Positions 18,495-29,028 of a stretch of 64,000 nucleotides of DNA are shown here, piece after piece. The position numbers and the translations under genes were made by a program. This DNA is from a virus, in IMG/VR virus record IMGVR_UViG_3300042261_002385, positions 124,001 to 188,000 of that record; one strand, written 5' to 3'. The notes beneath the pieces were generated by a model. That model saw only the letters and a list, made by a program, of their open reading frames with translations, was not told the DNA's origin and searched no databases. The first letter of the stretch is position 1, and the number at the start of each line of letters is the position of its first letter.

Positions 18495-19637
18495 TTAAAT
18501 TATTATATCCAAATTTACATTCACTCCACCTAAAGTATTATGAGCCAAGTCTGTAAAATTGAATGTAAGAGAATACGTTCCTACTACAGATATTGAATTA
18601 ACAAGACCTTGAGTGCCCATAATTAATAAATCAGAAGCCATTATGTTTATATTTCCATCTCTATTATCATCAATATAATCAATTAATAAATCAGTCAATT
18701 TATCTTTATAAATTACACTTGAGGTTCCCCAATTTACTAATGAGATAGTCGTTGAATAAGTTAAACCATCAGTTCCAGTGTTGTAAGGAGTTCCTGAAGT
18801 AGCTCCTGTGTAGTTAACAATATAACTACCAGTAGCACCGGATCTAGAATTAAAATAAATGACCGGTGGTGTTTCATCCGGCAGAGTAATTGTATCAATA
18901 TCAACATTAGGATGTTCTAAAACATAATTTATTAAAGAAAATGCTTGATTAGCATGAAACTCACTAATAAAATTTAAAAAAACAGTTCCATAAGTTTGGT
19001 CATCAATTATTATAAAGGTAGAATCAATTGATAGTGATTCTATGTAAGGTAGACCAAAATAAACTAAAGCTCTTTTTGGTGTTCCTTTATCGTATATAAC
19101 AATAGACTCACCTACAACATAAGATTTTATATCTGTATATTCTAAACCGGTAAAAGAAGTCGCACTTTGATTCAAATCATCATTAAAGAATGTATAATTA
19201 TCATCAATGACCCCTATCATCAAATCCAATATAACTGGATATTTAGAATTTGGATTTGTTAAATATAATTGAGGTATTCTATTAGAAGAATTACCAGTCA
19301 ATACTAACATTTGTGCGAAAGTATAGCTTTTTACTGGATAGTCATAGTAAGAATAATTAACATAATTATCAGCTTCAATGACTGACTTTGGATCGAAAAT
19401 TGCTTTTATTGCTAAAAAAGTTGCATTGTCTCCTAATCCTAAATGATTGAGTAAATAATTTGTTTGTCCTTTCTTTAAAATAACTCTACCTTTGAGTAAT
19501 TGTTTGTAAGGCATTCTGGAATCAGATACAAGTAATCTATCTCTACTTGTTGAGCCTTCTATTGCAACAAACTCACCATTAGTTACTTTGATATATTGAC
19601 TTGAGTTTCCAAACAAGGATGAACCACATACTGCCAT
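18495..19637 (-). CDS. Structural protein of the appendage block
   Basis: 380 residues, beta-rich, starting MAVCGSSLFGNSSQYIKV. An internal Gly/Thr-rich stretch (FNSRSGATGSYIVNYTGATS) is followed by a Thr/Leu-rich C-terminal domain with LIDYIDDNRDGNINI, a D-x-D/N-x-D-G-like loop that could bind calcium. TTTTAATATATA lies 21 bases upstream. No family recognised. Confidence 0.6.
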   Translation of the reverse strand: MAVCGSSLFGNSSQYIKVTNGEFVAIEGSTSRDRLLVSDSRMPYKQLLKGRVILKKGQTNYLLNHLGLGDNATFLAIKAIFDPKSVIEADNYVNYSYYDYPVKSYTFAQMLVLTGNSSNRIPQLYLTNPNSKYPVILDLMIGVIDDNYTFFNDDLNQSATSFTGLEYTDIKSYVVGESIVIYDKGTPKRALVYFGLPYIESLSIDSTFIIIDDQTYGTVFLNFISEFHANQAFSLINYVLEHPNVDIDTITLPDETPPVIYFNSRSGATGSYIVNYTGATSGTPYNTGTDGLTYSTTISLVNWGTSSVIYKDKLTDLLIDYIDDNRDGNINIMASDLLIMGTQGLVNSISVVGTYSLTFNFTDLAHNTLGGVNVNLDIII

Positions 19638-19676
19638 AATAAAATTATAATTTTAATCTATATATTAAAATTATAA

Positions 19677-22430
19677 TCACATAATATCGTTTACTTCAAT
19701 ATAATATCGTTCCTCAAGATTTGTTGAATTAGAAATTCTTGTTAATGTCAATTTTTTTCCTTTGTTTAAAGACAAATAAGGAATATTAGACAAAGTTGTT
19801 GAACCTGTGCCATGTATTTCATATGGAAGTGTCACAGAAGAACTAAAATCCACTAAGCTATTATTTGGACTAACATCAAATACCACATATGAAGAAGTTA
19901 TTCCAGTGACAGAAGCAACTTTATACTGACCAGAAAAGTCATACACAGAAGATGTTCCAACAAATAAATTATTCATTACGTAAGCATCTCCAACTTTTAG
20001 AGTATTTGATAAAATATTCACATCACCTTCAAAAGCTACTTCAAGTAGATTATCTTGTAGCAAGTTTATTGGTTTTGTGAAATCTATATCTAAGTTAGAT
20101 GATTTCCACAAATATGCTGAATTCTGAAGTCCTAAGTCTTTATTATAACTTACTGGTAAATCTATATCACCTAGTAACAAAGTTTCTGATGTTATTCCTG
20201 AAAAATTAGTTCTTATAAAGACATCTAATTTTTTATTTTCACTAGAAAACTGACTCGGAACAATATTCAAATCCATACTTTGTCTCAAATCTAAATCCTT
20301 ATCCATTACAAGTGTCAATCTTTGACCTTGGGGAAGCTCAAGTTCTACTTCATCATTATTTACAATTTGAATTAAAAATTTCTTGTTGAATGGAACATTC
20401 AATACCACAGGAACTGAGCCTTGAGCATTATACATTGAAGATGTATTTACAACTCTAATTTCACTGTATGTAGTATCTACTGTTTCTAGAGCTATTTGAG
20501 GAGGTGAACCAGGTATTAATCTTGACCTTACAGAAGTCGTGTCAGTAATCTGCATAGTGGAGTATAGCCTCAAAAGGTTCTCTAAATTCTGAATTTTACT
20601 ATTCAATACATTAATATCTGTTTGTGTATAAAGAAGAGTTTTTATGTTCTGAAGTTCTTCTTTGAATAAGAAATTATCAGCAATAATATTTACAAAGCTA
20701 TCATTGAAACTTGCTAATCTTTGCATAGCTTCATTGAATCTTATCATATTGAACTGAGAATTTATCGCCTCTGGATTATAAGCAGGAACTGTATTATCAT
20801 TAATAATGTTAAAATTTAATAATAAATTAAAAGCGTAAGATGTTCCGTCTTGTTGTTTTGTGTCGTTTGCCACTAATTTTTTATAAGTTGGAAATCTTAG
20901 ACTTGTCTCACCCTCTGTTTGGTTCTGATCCGGATGATTTAAAAACGATATACCATAAAGATTAGTAGCAGATGAGAAATTAGTTGTTCCATCTGCATTT
21001 GTAGTCTCTTTTTCTACTGTATAATACCAAAGAATTGCATTAAACTCAAAATCTTGAGGAACTTCCTCATTTACTGCTAATGAATTAAATTCATCAAATG
21101 TAGTTAAATTTCTACCTGTAACTGATTTTGGTGTATTCATTTTAGCATAGTGTCTGTAATCGAAATCAATGTTTAATCCATCTAAAGAAGATCCATCATA
21201 TACAGGAACACTTGTATCACCAGTAACACCAAAGTAATCTCCCGATCTTCTCTGTGAGTCACCTGTAGAAGTTTCATAAGTAAAATCATTTGTGTCAAAT
21301 TGTCCATAATATGAACCTGGATAATCTTGTGGATCCGAAACAATAGGTGAATTAAAAGTCTCAGCTCCCATTATTTCTGATTGATATTGTCTTGGTAAAA
21401 TAGGATATGTTAGATTCGGACCATAGTTATAATCAACCATAGTTCTAAATAAAATATCAGGAGTCTGGCCTGTATGATCTGGTATGTGAGCATAGACTTC
21501 AGTATAAGCTCTATTTGCTTCTTGAACGTTTGATAATCCATTTACTTCACCTATATACTGAATTAGCTTATTATAAACCAATTTAAATGTTCCAATTCTA
21601 TTTCCAGAATCATTAACGTTTGTTCCAAAACCTATGTCAAAAACAACAGTCTGACCAGCAGTTGGACCTGATGGAGCTATAACTTCTAAAACCTCTAAGT
21701 TTAATCCAGTTTCTGCTGTGTATCCATAATCATCTATTTCATTCAAAATCGAAACTATTTCAACACCTGATAGATTGACAATGTCACCAACTTTGAAATT
21801 TGTAAGTTCAGTATCTGGTCCTTCAAAATCTACTTCTAATAAGTTAGAAAATGGAGCAGGTAACCCACTTTGTTTAAAGTTAATACCATAATAAGACTTA
21901 GTAGTTCTTTCTTTCCAAAGTTGTTCTTTAAAAAAATCTGTTCCACCTTGTCCTAAAGAATTTGGAGAAAAGTCAGCTAAATCTCCAACGTATTCATTAT
22001 CTGGATCAGCAGGTTCAAAATCGATTAAGTTTAATTTTCTACACCATTTAAAAAAAATCTTTTCAGAGGTCGTTTCTAAAGACTCAGTTTTGTAGTTATA
22101 CTCATTTGAATTTAGACGACTCTCTCTTAAAACAACTTCATGATTGGCAACATAATTTCTTAAAGATTCTACTACTCCTTCAGCGAAGTTTGTAACTGGT
22201 GTTGCTATTCCACTTTTACTAAATGCGTTATCAAAATCCCAATAAAGAGGTTTTGAAATTGTTCCCGAAATTAAATTCTGTTTAGGAAAGTTTACTAAAA
22301 CATACTTTGAAAAGTACATTTTATAAAGTGGATTCTGATATGAAGCAGAAATATCTTCAGCTGCACTTGGAAATGCATAAAATGAAGTTCCATTAGGTTT
22401 TAGTGATTTATAAAGTGGTGTAGACGCCAT
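19677..22430 (-). CDS. Large structural protein of the appendage block
   Basis: 917 residues, mixed alpha/beta with many aromatic and Asn residues. It starts MASTPLYKSLKPNGTSFYAF. A helical stretch near residues 590-640 (LFKEELQNIKTLLYTQTDINVLNSKI begins there) looks like a short coiled coil within otherwise beta-rich sequence. Size and position between fibre genes fit a baseplate-wedge or fibre-anchoring protein, but no T4 counterpart is recognised. A TTTATATATA element lies 25 bases upstream. Confidence 0.65.
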   Translation of the reverse strand: MASTPLYKSLKPNGTSFYAFPSAAEDISASYQNPLYKMYFSKYVLVNFPKQNLISGTISKPLYWDFDNAFSKSGIATPVTNFAEGVVESLRNYVANHEVVLRESRLNSNEYNYKTESLETTSEKIFFKWCRKLNLIDFEPADPDNEYVGDLADFSPNSLGQGGTDFFKEQLWKERTTKSYYGINFKQSGLPAPFSNLLEVDFEGPDTELTNFKVGDIVNLSGVEIVSILNEIDDYGYTAETGLNLEVLEVIAPSGPTAGQTVVFDIGFGTNVNDSGNRIGTFKLVYNKLIQYIGEVNGLSNVQEANRAYTEVYAHIPDHTGQTPDILFRTMVDYNYGPNLTYPILPRQYQSEIMGAETFNSPIVSDPQDYPGSYYGQFDTNDFTYETSTGDSQRRSGDYFGVTGDTSVPVYDGSSLDGLNIDFDYRHYAKMNTPKSVTGRNLTTFDEFNSLAVNEEVPQDFEFNAILWYYTVEKETTNADGTTNFSSATNLYGISFLNHPDQNQTEGETSLRFPTYKKLVANDTKQQDGTSYAFNLLLNFNIINDNTVPAYNPEAINSQFNMIRFNEAMQRLASFNDSFVNIIADNFLFKEELQNIKTLLYTQTDINVLNSKIQNLENLLRLYSTMQITDTTSVRSRLIPGSPPQIALETVDTTYSEIRVVNTSSMYNAQGSVPVVLNVPFNKKFLIQIVNNDEVELELPQGQRLTLVMDKDLDLRQSMDLNIVPSQFSSENKKLDVFIRTNFSGITSETLLLGDIDLPVSYNKDLGLQNSAYLWKSSNLDIDFTKPINLLQDNLLEVAFEGDVNILSNTLKVGDAYVMNNLFVGTSSVYDFSGQYKVASVTGITSSYVVFDVSPNNSLVDFSSSVTLPYEIHGTGSTTLSNIPYLSLNKGKKLTLTRISNSTNLEERYYIEVNDIM

Positions 22431-22486
22431 TATAATAAGATTTTATTTTACAATCTATATATAAAGAAATCACGTTCTCTTTTTAA

Positions 22487-22906
22487 TTACTTAATCATTT
22501 TGACTATTTCGATAAAAGCCTTTTCTGTTCCTTTTATAACATATTCATACAAACCGAATGCATTATTTTTAGTTGGAACTTCATCGAAAAATTTAAGATT
22601 GTTTAAAATCTCATCTATATCATTTCTCCATTTTAGATAAAACTCATAAATATCAGCATCATTTATAAAACCTCTTACTTTAACATCTTTTGGATTCTTT
22701 GTATATGATTTCATAAATGAACTAAATTCACCACCTGACTCTTCAATTGTCTTTTCAATCATTGATTTAACTTCTTCAATAACCTCGGTGTATTTTGAAG
22801 AATCAGACGCATCAGTTTCTTCCGCGGTGGCTTGGCTTTCCTCTGGAACTTGAGCTTCGGTCTCATCCGCTTCTGTTAAAAATTGAACGTATTTTCTAAG
22901 TTTCAT
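22487..22906 (-). CDS. Putative packaged protein with leader, acidic
   Basis: 139 residues. MKLRKYVQFLTEADET is a clean leader ending in LTE followed by Ala, the same residue order as the T4 internal protein leader (F-I-A-E-A). An acidic Glu/Ala-rich linker to about residue 40 is followed by a helical domain. It lies inside the appendage block but has its own four-base-spaced promoter motif. Confidence 0.75.
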   Translation of the reverse strand: MKLRKYVQFLTEADETEAQVPEESQATAEETDASDSSKYTEVIEEVKSMIEKTIEESGGEFSSFMKSYTKNPKDVKVRGFINDADIYEFYLKWRNDIDEILNNLKFFDEVPTKNNAFGLYEYVIKGTEKAFIEIVKMIK

Positions 22907-22910
22907 ATGT

Positions 22911-22920
22911 TATATATTAA
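22911..22920 (-). promoter_or_regulatory. Leaderless-class promoter motif
   Basis: TTAATATATA then ACAT then ATG at 22906, four-base spacing. Confidence 0.55.
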
Positions 22921-22934
22921 TTTATGAAATTAAA

Positions 22935-25900
22935 TTACATCCAAGTTGCTTCAAATACACCATTATACCAGATTCCACCTTCCCACAATCCTTTTTTGTA
23001 AATACCATTTGTCCAGATACCTGACTTCCAATTACAATCAGAAAACTTACTGACTACTCTAAGATTTAAGTCAACTGGTGGTGCTTGAACAATCGAAAAA
23101 GCAGTGGCTACATATACTTTCGTCCACTTATTAACTACATCTTCCTCTCTATAAAGAACTTTATAAGTTTTAGGAGAAGTATTTCTTCCGAATGTTGCGC
23201 TAATTGGAGAATTAGAGTTGTTATCGATAATAGTAAGTTCATCACCAGTATTAAATTTAAATATTCCGTTCAAAGTCAAATAGTAAGCACCGATTCCATC
23301 ATTACCATAACCAATCATCTGTATATCCTCTAAAATACCACCATGCCAAGTTCCGGTTTTCCAATTCATATTGTAGGCGACTCCACCATAGAAGTCACCA
23401 TCAAACCAGTTACCAGTATACCAAATTGAATATTTATGAACATCTGATACATCTTCTTCACCTCTATCATTTATGTTTAATCGTGAATGAAATTCACCAT
23501 TCAACCAGTTACCACTATGCCAAATTGATGTTCTACTGTTAAACGAATTGACTCCAAATCTTGATTTTTTTCCTTCTCTTTGATTCCAAGTTCCATCATA
23601 CCAAATTCCATTTTCAAAATCACCAGCATACCAATTACCATCTAACCAGAATGATGGTTCATTATCTGTATTGAAAACACCGTCATTCCAGTCACCTAGA
23701 ACCCAGATTCCACCTCCAAACCTACCTTGGTCCCAAGTTCCATCATTCCAGATACCTCTATACCAAGTTCCATTCTTCCAATTTCCACCATACCAACGAC
23801 CATCAACCCAAATTCCTTGATTCCATGTTCCATCAAACCATCGACCATTATACCATATAGATGCTGATGGTGATGGCACACTTCCATATCTTATTTCACT
23901 TACCCTATCTTCTATATCTTTAGAATCCCATACTCCACTATACCAGTCACCAGATATCCACTGACCACTAATCCACTTACCACCAAACCATCGACCGCTT
24001 TCCCAGACACCTTTATACCAAATTATATCATTGTCGACTCCAATTACAGCTTCAGATATTTCAGCCTCAAGTATCCAAGAGAATTTTTGATAAATTTGAT
24101 TCAAATCAAGACCATCAATTAGTCTAAATCTATATCTTGAAAAGTCAACATTTGTTAGTGCATAAGTTTTGTTTGTCAGTATTTGATTATCAACACTTAA
24201 TTCTATTGATTTTTTTCCCATTTTATTGACACTTACATCAATTAAGTCAACTGGACTAAATTCGAAAAATGGATCTTGTCTTGAATATTTAACAAAACCC
24301 GTATCATTTCCAGACAATGGAACATTTCCATATGGGAAGTCTATATAGAAATTAAACTCATTTACGACTATCACTGGATGATAACCAAAATAATTTTGAT
24401 TAATTTCTTGAGAAGAAGCAGTTCCTCCATTAAACTCTAAAACAACACTATCATTTGTCTTTAGACCGTGTTTTTCAGAACAAAATATAAATAGATTACC
24501 TAAATAATTAGCAGTATTTTTTATCGGAACTGTAACTTGCTCTTCAAGATTCAAAATGTTCATAGACATTTCATTTTTGTAGTCAATATACATTATTGCA
24601 GATAGAGCTTGAAATGTCTCAGCATCAGACAACAATATCTTAGCGTAAGAATCTGTAGGTATTTTAAAGTTTAATTCTCTTTCATAATTGTAGTATTCAT
24701 TACCTGGAGGATAAACTATTTCTCTTCTCTGAAAAGCGCCCTTTTGAATATTATTTAATTCTTGTAAATCATCACTAATTTGTTTTAGTTTTCTTCTAGA
24801 AACTATATCTATGAAGTAATGAAAATCACCAATAGTATAATTTATATTTTTGTGAAACTCTATTATATACAATTCATCAGCAGAGTCATAATATTTATTC
24901 AAAACCAATAATCTTTCAGTTGTTGAACTTGGATTTCCTGCGACGTAAGGTGTGGAATTCCACAAATGGATATCAACAAATGTATTTATGAAAATTGATT
25001 GCCATTCTAAAACTAAATCCTTACCAAACTTTAAAGTATTTGAAGTTTTTTGTATTGGTGAAGTATAATTTGAATATGTGATTCCATTACTAGCTAAGTA
25101 TACAACAGAGTTTGTAGCAATACCTACACCATTACCAGACATTGGAATACCTCTAAAATCAGGCATCGCGAAATATTCTTTGTCTGCTGTAAATTTCGGA
25201 TTAGGATTACCTACGTCATTTAGACCTTCTAAGTAACTTAAAATATTATAAGTTGGTGTGTATTTAAAATCTAAGAATCCTTCTGTATAAGACATTGTAA
25301 ATTGGTTACCGGTCAAATACACGTTAGTTGCTAAGTTATAATATGCAGTGTAGTTATTAAATTTTGGAGATAAATTCAATATTCTATTATTTGAATAAGT
25401 GATTCCATAATTTCCAATTTCGACATCTAAAAAACTCTCGGTGTAAAGACTAATATCTTGAATTGATATCCACATATATCCAGTTCCTAACGGATCTCTT
25501 TCTGCCACCGTAAAGTCAAATTTAAACTGTGAGAATGAACCATTCAAAGTCAAATCTATATGAGTAGGAGTTGAACTAAGTGAATAAGGTATGCTATATG
25601 TTGCTAACTCTATCCAGGAAGAAGCTGATAAACCCTGAACACTAATACTTGAATATGTTCCTGTCGTTGCGTAAGTTCCTGATTGATAGTCATATGAAAA
25701 AGATACATTAGTGACGCCACTCATTGTAGGACTTATTATAGAAGCTGTTTGAGCTCCTGAACCAGAAGATGGTGAAATTTCAAGTGAGTTAGTTGATGAA
25801 GTCGTAAAACCAGTTACATTAAAAGTAGCAGCATGTGTCAAGCCTTGAACTAACCAATTTGAATAAGTAGCTCCTGTTTGTGGGTAAAGATTTACAGCTG

Positions 25901-28622
25901 TAATTTCATCAACATAGTTAGATTGAATTGCATAAGCTAGCGAAATAGGATGTGAATTAAATCTATTTTCAAATTCATCAACATCAGTATAAACGTTCAA
26001 ATTTACAATTGAAGCGGTGTAACCTTTCATATTGGTTATGATTGTGTCATTGAATTCAGTAAACATATAAATGAATTTACCGGATGCTAAAACGACTATT
26101 TTGTTTACAGTAAAATTACCATTTACATATGATGAAGATAATTTCATAGTATCTCCTACTTTTACTGGATATCCAAAATCAGTAGTTTTAAATATCATTA
26201 AATATTTGTAAATATAAAGTTCATCATTTGTTAGTGGATCACTAATCGCGGTAAGACCCATCGCGTTGTATCTTGATAGGAAATGATTATAAGTCGCTCC
26301 AAAAGTATCAGTTATCGTCGGAGCTAAAGGTTGTATTATTGAAGCCGTATTTGTAATTCTAGTAATTAAAGTCTCAGATTGAGTTGGTGAATATGAAAAA
26401 GTAGGTGAAATTAAAACCATAGACGATTGGTCTAAAGGATTACTACTATTATAATACTCAAATGTTTTTTGATTATCTGTCCAGTATGTCCACCAGTTTG
26501 TTTCACTTTGAGTCAAATAATCTGGAAAATCAGCAGGATATGTTATTGTTTCAAAATATAAATTACTGTTATTTGAAAATGATTTACCTCTTAAATTTAT
26601 TTCGTTTGGTAATCTATAGTCGCCAAAATCAGTAAAGAAATTAAGTTTAGAAGCAGCGTCATAGTCTAAAAATAAAAATTTAGATTTCAATCTGTTTTCA
26701 AAAGAATCATCTAATTTTATAAAATCTCCTGACGAATAAGTAGCATATCTATAAAGAGATTCATTACCACATATCATCAACTCTGTTCCATTGTAGTCAA
26801 AAATTTCATTTGGAAAATACGTTGTCAATATCGATGGATTAGAAGAGGTTATAGATATTGTGTTAGAGTATGAATTACCATATCCTATTGTTGGAAAGTT
26901 ATTTATATTGAAAGTGAAAATTCCGGTTTCGGATGATGACATTTTCATACCAGTATAGATGAAATTATCAGTTGTTCCTTTTCTTGTAATATTAAGTATA
27001 TCACCAAAATCTTCACCTAAGTCAAGATATAAAAAATCGAACAGACCATTTGACTTATTTACATCATAAACAATTATTTTACTATCATCCGTAGTTATAA
27101 ATACTAATTCTTTATTGGCTGGTATAGATTGTGTAAAATATTGAAAGCTTAAATTCCAAGTGCTTGTATTAGTATAATATAAATCATTTATATTATCTAA
27201 TAATAAATAATCGTCATCATCATCAATAATTTGTGATATTCTTCTTCTGTAGGCGGTCCATCCAGCTATTGTTTCTTTGAATTCAATAAAAACACCATTT
27301 CTACCACCAATTATAAAGTTGTTGTTTTGATTAAAAATAACTTTGTTATAATAGAACGTATCAAAATCTCTAATTCTTAATCTTCTCCAGTTATTACCAC
27401 TATCATCTGTCAAATAGATAGAGTTCAAATCACCAACTACCACACCTCTTAAATCACTATAGAAAGATATAGAACGTAGGTTTATCGAATATTTATTGTC
27501 TAAATCTAAATTATATTTCTGAATCTGAAAATCATGTTTTCTTATTCTTAGTAATATACCAGTATCTCCACATATCCAGTAATATTTAGAAGTCTGTGAA
27601 ATACTTCTTAAGTTAAGTTTGTATTTGTTAGAAATCAAATTTGAGACGCCATTTTGATGACAAATTATTGTTCCAAATTCACCAATTGTTATAGTTCTTT
27701 CAGGAATGGAGTATGTTATTCCATCAAGTGCATAAGACTGAGTGCCGTGTTTAATGATATCATAATGATTTATTTCAAATAGGTTATTATAATTAACTTT
27801 ATTTCTTAGCATCCAGTTTTTGTTTTGAACAAACTCAAATGGATCGCCAAAGTCAATAGGATAATATCCTTTTCTTAATCTTTGTAGATGAAATTGTCTT
27901 CCCGCATTTACATTACCCAGTTTTACATAAACACTGTATCTGACACAGTTCTGATAGTTTTGAAAAATAGTGCTTCTCACTAAGAAACGATTCTCAACGG
28001 TGTATATTCCATTCTGTTCATCTAAATACTCATACTCAATAGTTGAACCCAAATTTCTAAGTATTGTATATTCACCTTTGAAATATACCTCAGGGTCTAT
28101 TGTATTGGCTAAAACAATTCTTGTTTTTTGGTCTTTAAGTAGAATTCTGTGCCCCTCTAAAACTAAAACACCGTCAATAGTAAAGTTATCTTCAAGTCTT
28201 GAATCCAAGTCTGTAATTTCAATAGTAGATGCAATATCAACTTGATTATAATTTTTTATTGAATCATCAATCAATCTTCTTGGTGTAAATAAAGTTTTTA
28301 ATGAAAGTCCATATTCACCTAAATACTTGTCATAATATTCTACTGAAGTTGTCGCATTTATTGGCTCTGCGTTAAATGCCGGTATTAAAGTGTTTGTATA
28401 TTGAGAACCATCAATGCTGATATACCAAGATCTTGGAGTGTGAGCTCCTAAGACATCATAAATGTTATTAAAATTATTTATTGGTAGATAAGTTGCACCA
28501 CTTAGTGCTTTTGAATAAAATCTTACTAAAGATAACTCCTGTAAATAAAATTGATAGTCATCATCTATCAAGTTATCACTAGACATATTCCATCTATTAT
28601 ACTCTGAGTTATATTCCCACAT
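22935..28622 (-). CDS. Giant appendage protein with beta-propeller-like and WxxG-repeat regions
   Basis: 1895 residues, the largest gene here. Around residues 300-420, blocks such as YYWICGDTGILLRI and GVVVGDLNSIYLTDDSGNNW follow the G-x-x-G-x-I...T-x-D-x-G-x-x-W pattern of BNR/Ycf48-type beta-propellers. The centre is beta-rich. The last 360 residues, after WYKGVWESGRWFGGKW, contain about 35 W/F-x-x-G units, broken by two unique inserts and resuming at WKSGIWTNGIYKKG. Probably a fibre or baseplate adhesin. It starts 11 bases upstream of the stop region of the small gene at 28625. Confidence 0.78.
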   Translation of the reverse strand: MWEYNSEYNRWNMSSDNLIDDDYQFYLQELSLVRFYSKALSGATYLPINNFNNIYDVLGAHTPRSWYISIDGSQYTNTLIPAFNAEPINATTSVEYYDKYLGEYGLSLKTLFTPRRLIDDSIKNYNQVDIASTIEITDLDSRLEDNFTIDGVLVLEGHRILLKDQKTRIVLANTIDPEVYFKGEYTILRNLGSTIEYEYLDEQNGIYTVENRFLVRSTIFQNYQNCVRYSVYVKLGNVNAGRQFHLQRLRKGYYPIDFGDPFEFVQNKNWMLRNKVNYNNLFEINHYDIIKHGTQSYALDGITYSIPERTITIGEFGTIICHQNGVSNLISNKYKLNLRSISQTSKYYWICGDTGILLRIRKHDFQIQKYNLDLDNKYSINLRSISFYSDLRGVVVGDLNSIYLTDDSGNNWRRLRIRDFDTFYYNKVIFNQNNNFIIGGRNGVFIEFKETIAGWTAYRRRISQIIDDDDDYLLLDNINDLYYTNTSTWNLSFQYFTQSIPANKELVFITTDDSKIIVYDVNKSNGLFDFLYLDLGEDFGDILNITRKGTTDNFIYTGMKMSSSETGIFTFNINNFPTIGYGNSYSNTISITSSNPSILTTYFPNEIFDYNGTELMICGNESLYRYATYSSGDFIKLDDSFENRLKSKFLFLDYDAASKLNFFTDFGDYRLPNEINLRGKSFSNNSNLYFETITYPADFPDYLTQSETNWWTYWTDNQKTFEYYNSSNPLDQSSMVLISPTFSYSPTQSETLITRITNTASIIQPLAPTITDTFGATYNHFLSRYNAMGLTAISDPLTNDELYIYKYLMIFKTTDFGYPVKVGDTMKLSSSYVNGNFTVNKIVVLASGKFIYMFTEFNDTIITNMKGYTASIVNLNVYTDVDEFENRFNSHPISLAYAIQSNYVDEITAVNLYPQTGATYSNWLVQGLTHAATFNVTGFTTSSTNSLEISPSSGSGAQTASIISPTMSGVTNVSFSYDYQSGTYATTGTYSSISVQGLSASSWIELATYSIPYSLSSTPTHIDLTLNGSFSQFKFDFTVAERDPLGTGYMWISIQDISLYTESFLDVEIGNYGITYSNNRILNLSPKFNNYTAYYNLATNVYLTGNQFTMSYTEGFLDFKYTPTYNILSYLEGLNDVGNPNPKFTADKEYFAMPDFRGIPMSGNGVGIATNSVVYLASNGITYSNYTSPIQKTSNTLKFGKDLVLEWQSIFINTFVDIHLWNSTPYVAGNPSSTTERLLVLNKYYDSADELYIIEFHKNINYTIGDFHYFIDIVSRRKLKQISDDLQELNNIQKGAFQRREIVYPPGNEYYNYERELNFKIPTDSYAKILLSDAETFQALSAIMYIDYKNEMSMNILNLEEQVTVPIKNTANYLGNLFIFCSEKHGLKTNDSVVLEFNGGTASSQEINQNYFGYHPVIVVNEFNFYIDFPYGNVPLSGNDTGFVKYSRQDPFFEFSPVDLIDVSVNKMGKKSIELSVDNQILTNKTYALTNVDFSRYRFRLIDGLDLNQIYQKFSWILEAEISEAVIGVDNDIIWYKGVWESGRWFGGKWISGQWISGDWYSGVWDSKDIEDRVSEIRYGSVPSPSASIWYNGRWFDGTWNQGIWVDGRWYGGNWKNGTWYRGIWNDGTWDQGRFGGGIWVLGDWNDGVFNTDNEPSFWLDGNWYAGDFENGIWYDGTWNQREGKKSRFGVNSFNSRTSIWHSGNWLNGEFHSRLNINDRGEEDVSDVHKYSIWYTGNWFDGDFYGGVAYNMNWKTGTWHGGILEDIQMIGYGNDGIGAYYLTLNGIFKFNTGDELTIIDNNSNSPISATFGRNTSPKTYKVLYREEDVVNKWTKVYVATAFSIVQAPPVDLNLRVVSKFSDCNWKSGIWTNGIYKKGLWEGGIWYNGVFEATWM
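22940..24030 (-). repeat. WxxG (Trp-x-x-Gly) tandem repeat region
   Basis: Codes repeated [WF]-x-x-G-x-[WF] units at the C-terminus of the giant protein. MORN-like in periodicity but Trp-rich. Two non-repeat inserts at about 23060-23310 and 23430-23570. Confidence 0.65.
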
Positions 28623-28624
28623 AT

Positions 28625-28855
28625 TTACTTTTTAACTTTTAAAGTCCAAATGGCTGTTTTACTATCAACAGTTACCACAGATTTTAATACTTTAACTTTT
28701 GATTTTTTAAGTATAATTTTCATTTCCTCTATGAAGTCGTCATATTGATAAATATCTTCAACGTATTCAGCAATGTCAATTTTAAACTCAAATTTTTCTG
28801 AAAAAATTAAGTCATAAATTAATTCCTCTTTATTTCCCACGTTGGAAGCTACCAT
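28625..28855 (-). CDS. Small hypothetical protein
   Basis: 76 residues from the ATG at 28855 (MVASNVGNKEEL). The frame is open further upstream to 28912, but TTTTAATATATA lies between that point and the chosen ATG, so the shorter form is preferred. Alpha/beta with a basic C-terminus. It precedes the giant appendage gene by three bases and may be a chaperone or accessory protein for it; function unknown. Confidence 0.6.
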   Translation of the reverse strand: MVASNVGNKEELIYDLIFSEKFEFKIDIAEYVEDIYQYDDFIEEMKIILKKSKVKVLKSVVTVDSKTAIWTLKVKK

Positions 28856-28863
28856 TTTCAGTT

Positions 28864-28875
28864 TATATATTAAAA
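28864..28875 (-). promoter_or_regulatory. Late-type promoter motif of the appendage block
   Basis: TTTTAATATATA eight bases before the ATG at 28855, decides that start. Confidence 0.5.
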
Positions 28876-28922
28876 CTTTGAAGTTCTTAATCAAATATAA
28901 TTGGGTAAACAAAAACTAATGA

Positions 28923-28928
28923 TATATA
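28923..28928 (+). promoter_or_regulatory. Leaderless-class promoter motif
   Basis: TGATATATA then AATT then ATG at 28933, four-base spacing; divergent from the motif at 28864. Confidence 0.45.
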
Positions 28929-28932
28929 AATT

Positions 28933-29019
28933 ATGAAACTAATCAACTTTTTTCTAAAACCATTTGATGCTATAATGAGATGGAAAATTAAAAAACAATT
29001 AAAAGTGTATAAAAAATAA
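28933..29019 (+). CDS. 28-residue basic peptide upstream of phoH
   Basis: MKLINFFLKPFDAIMRWK then a Lys-rich tail. The N-terminal half is amphipathic and hydrophobic, the C-terminal half is strongly basic. It directly follows a promoter motif at the four-base spacing and ends nine bases before phoH. It may be a real micropeptide or just a leader for phoH. Confidence 0.4.
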   Translation: MKLINFFLKPFDAIMRWKIKKQLKVYKK

Positions 29020-29028
29020 TCTTTTTTT

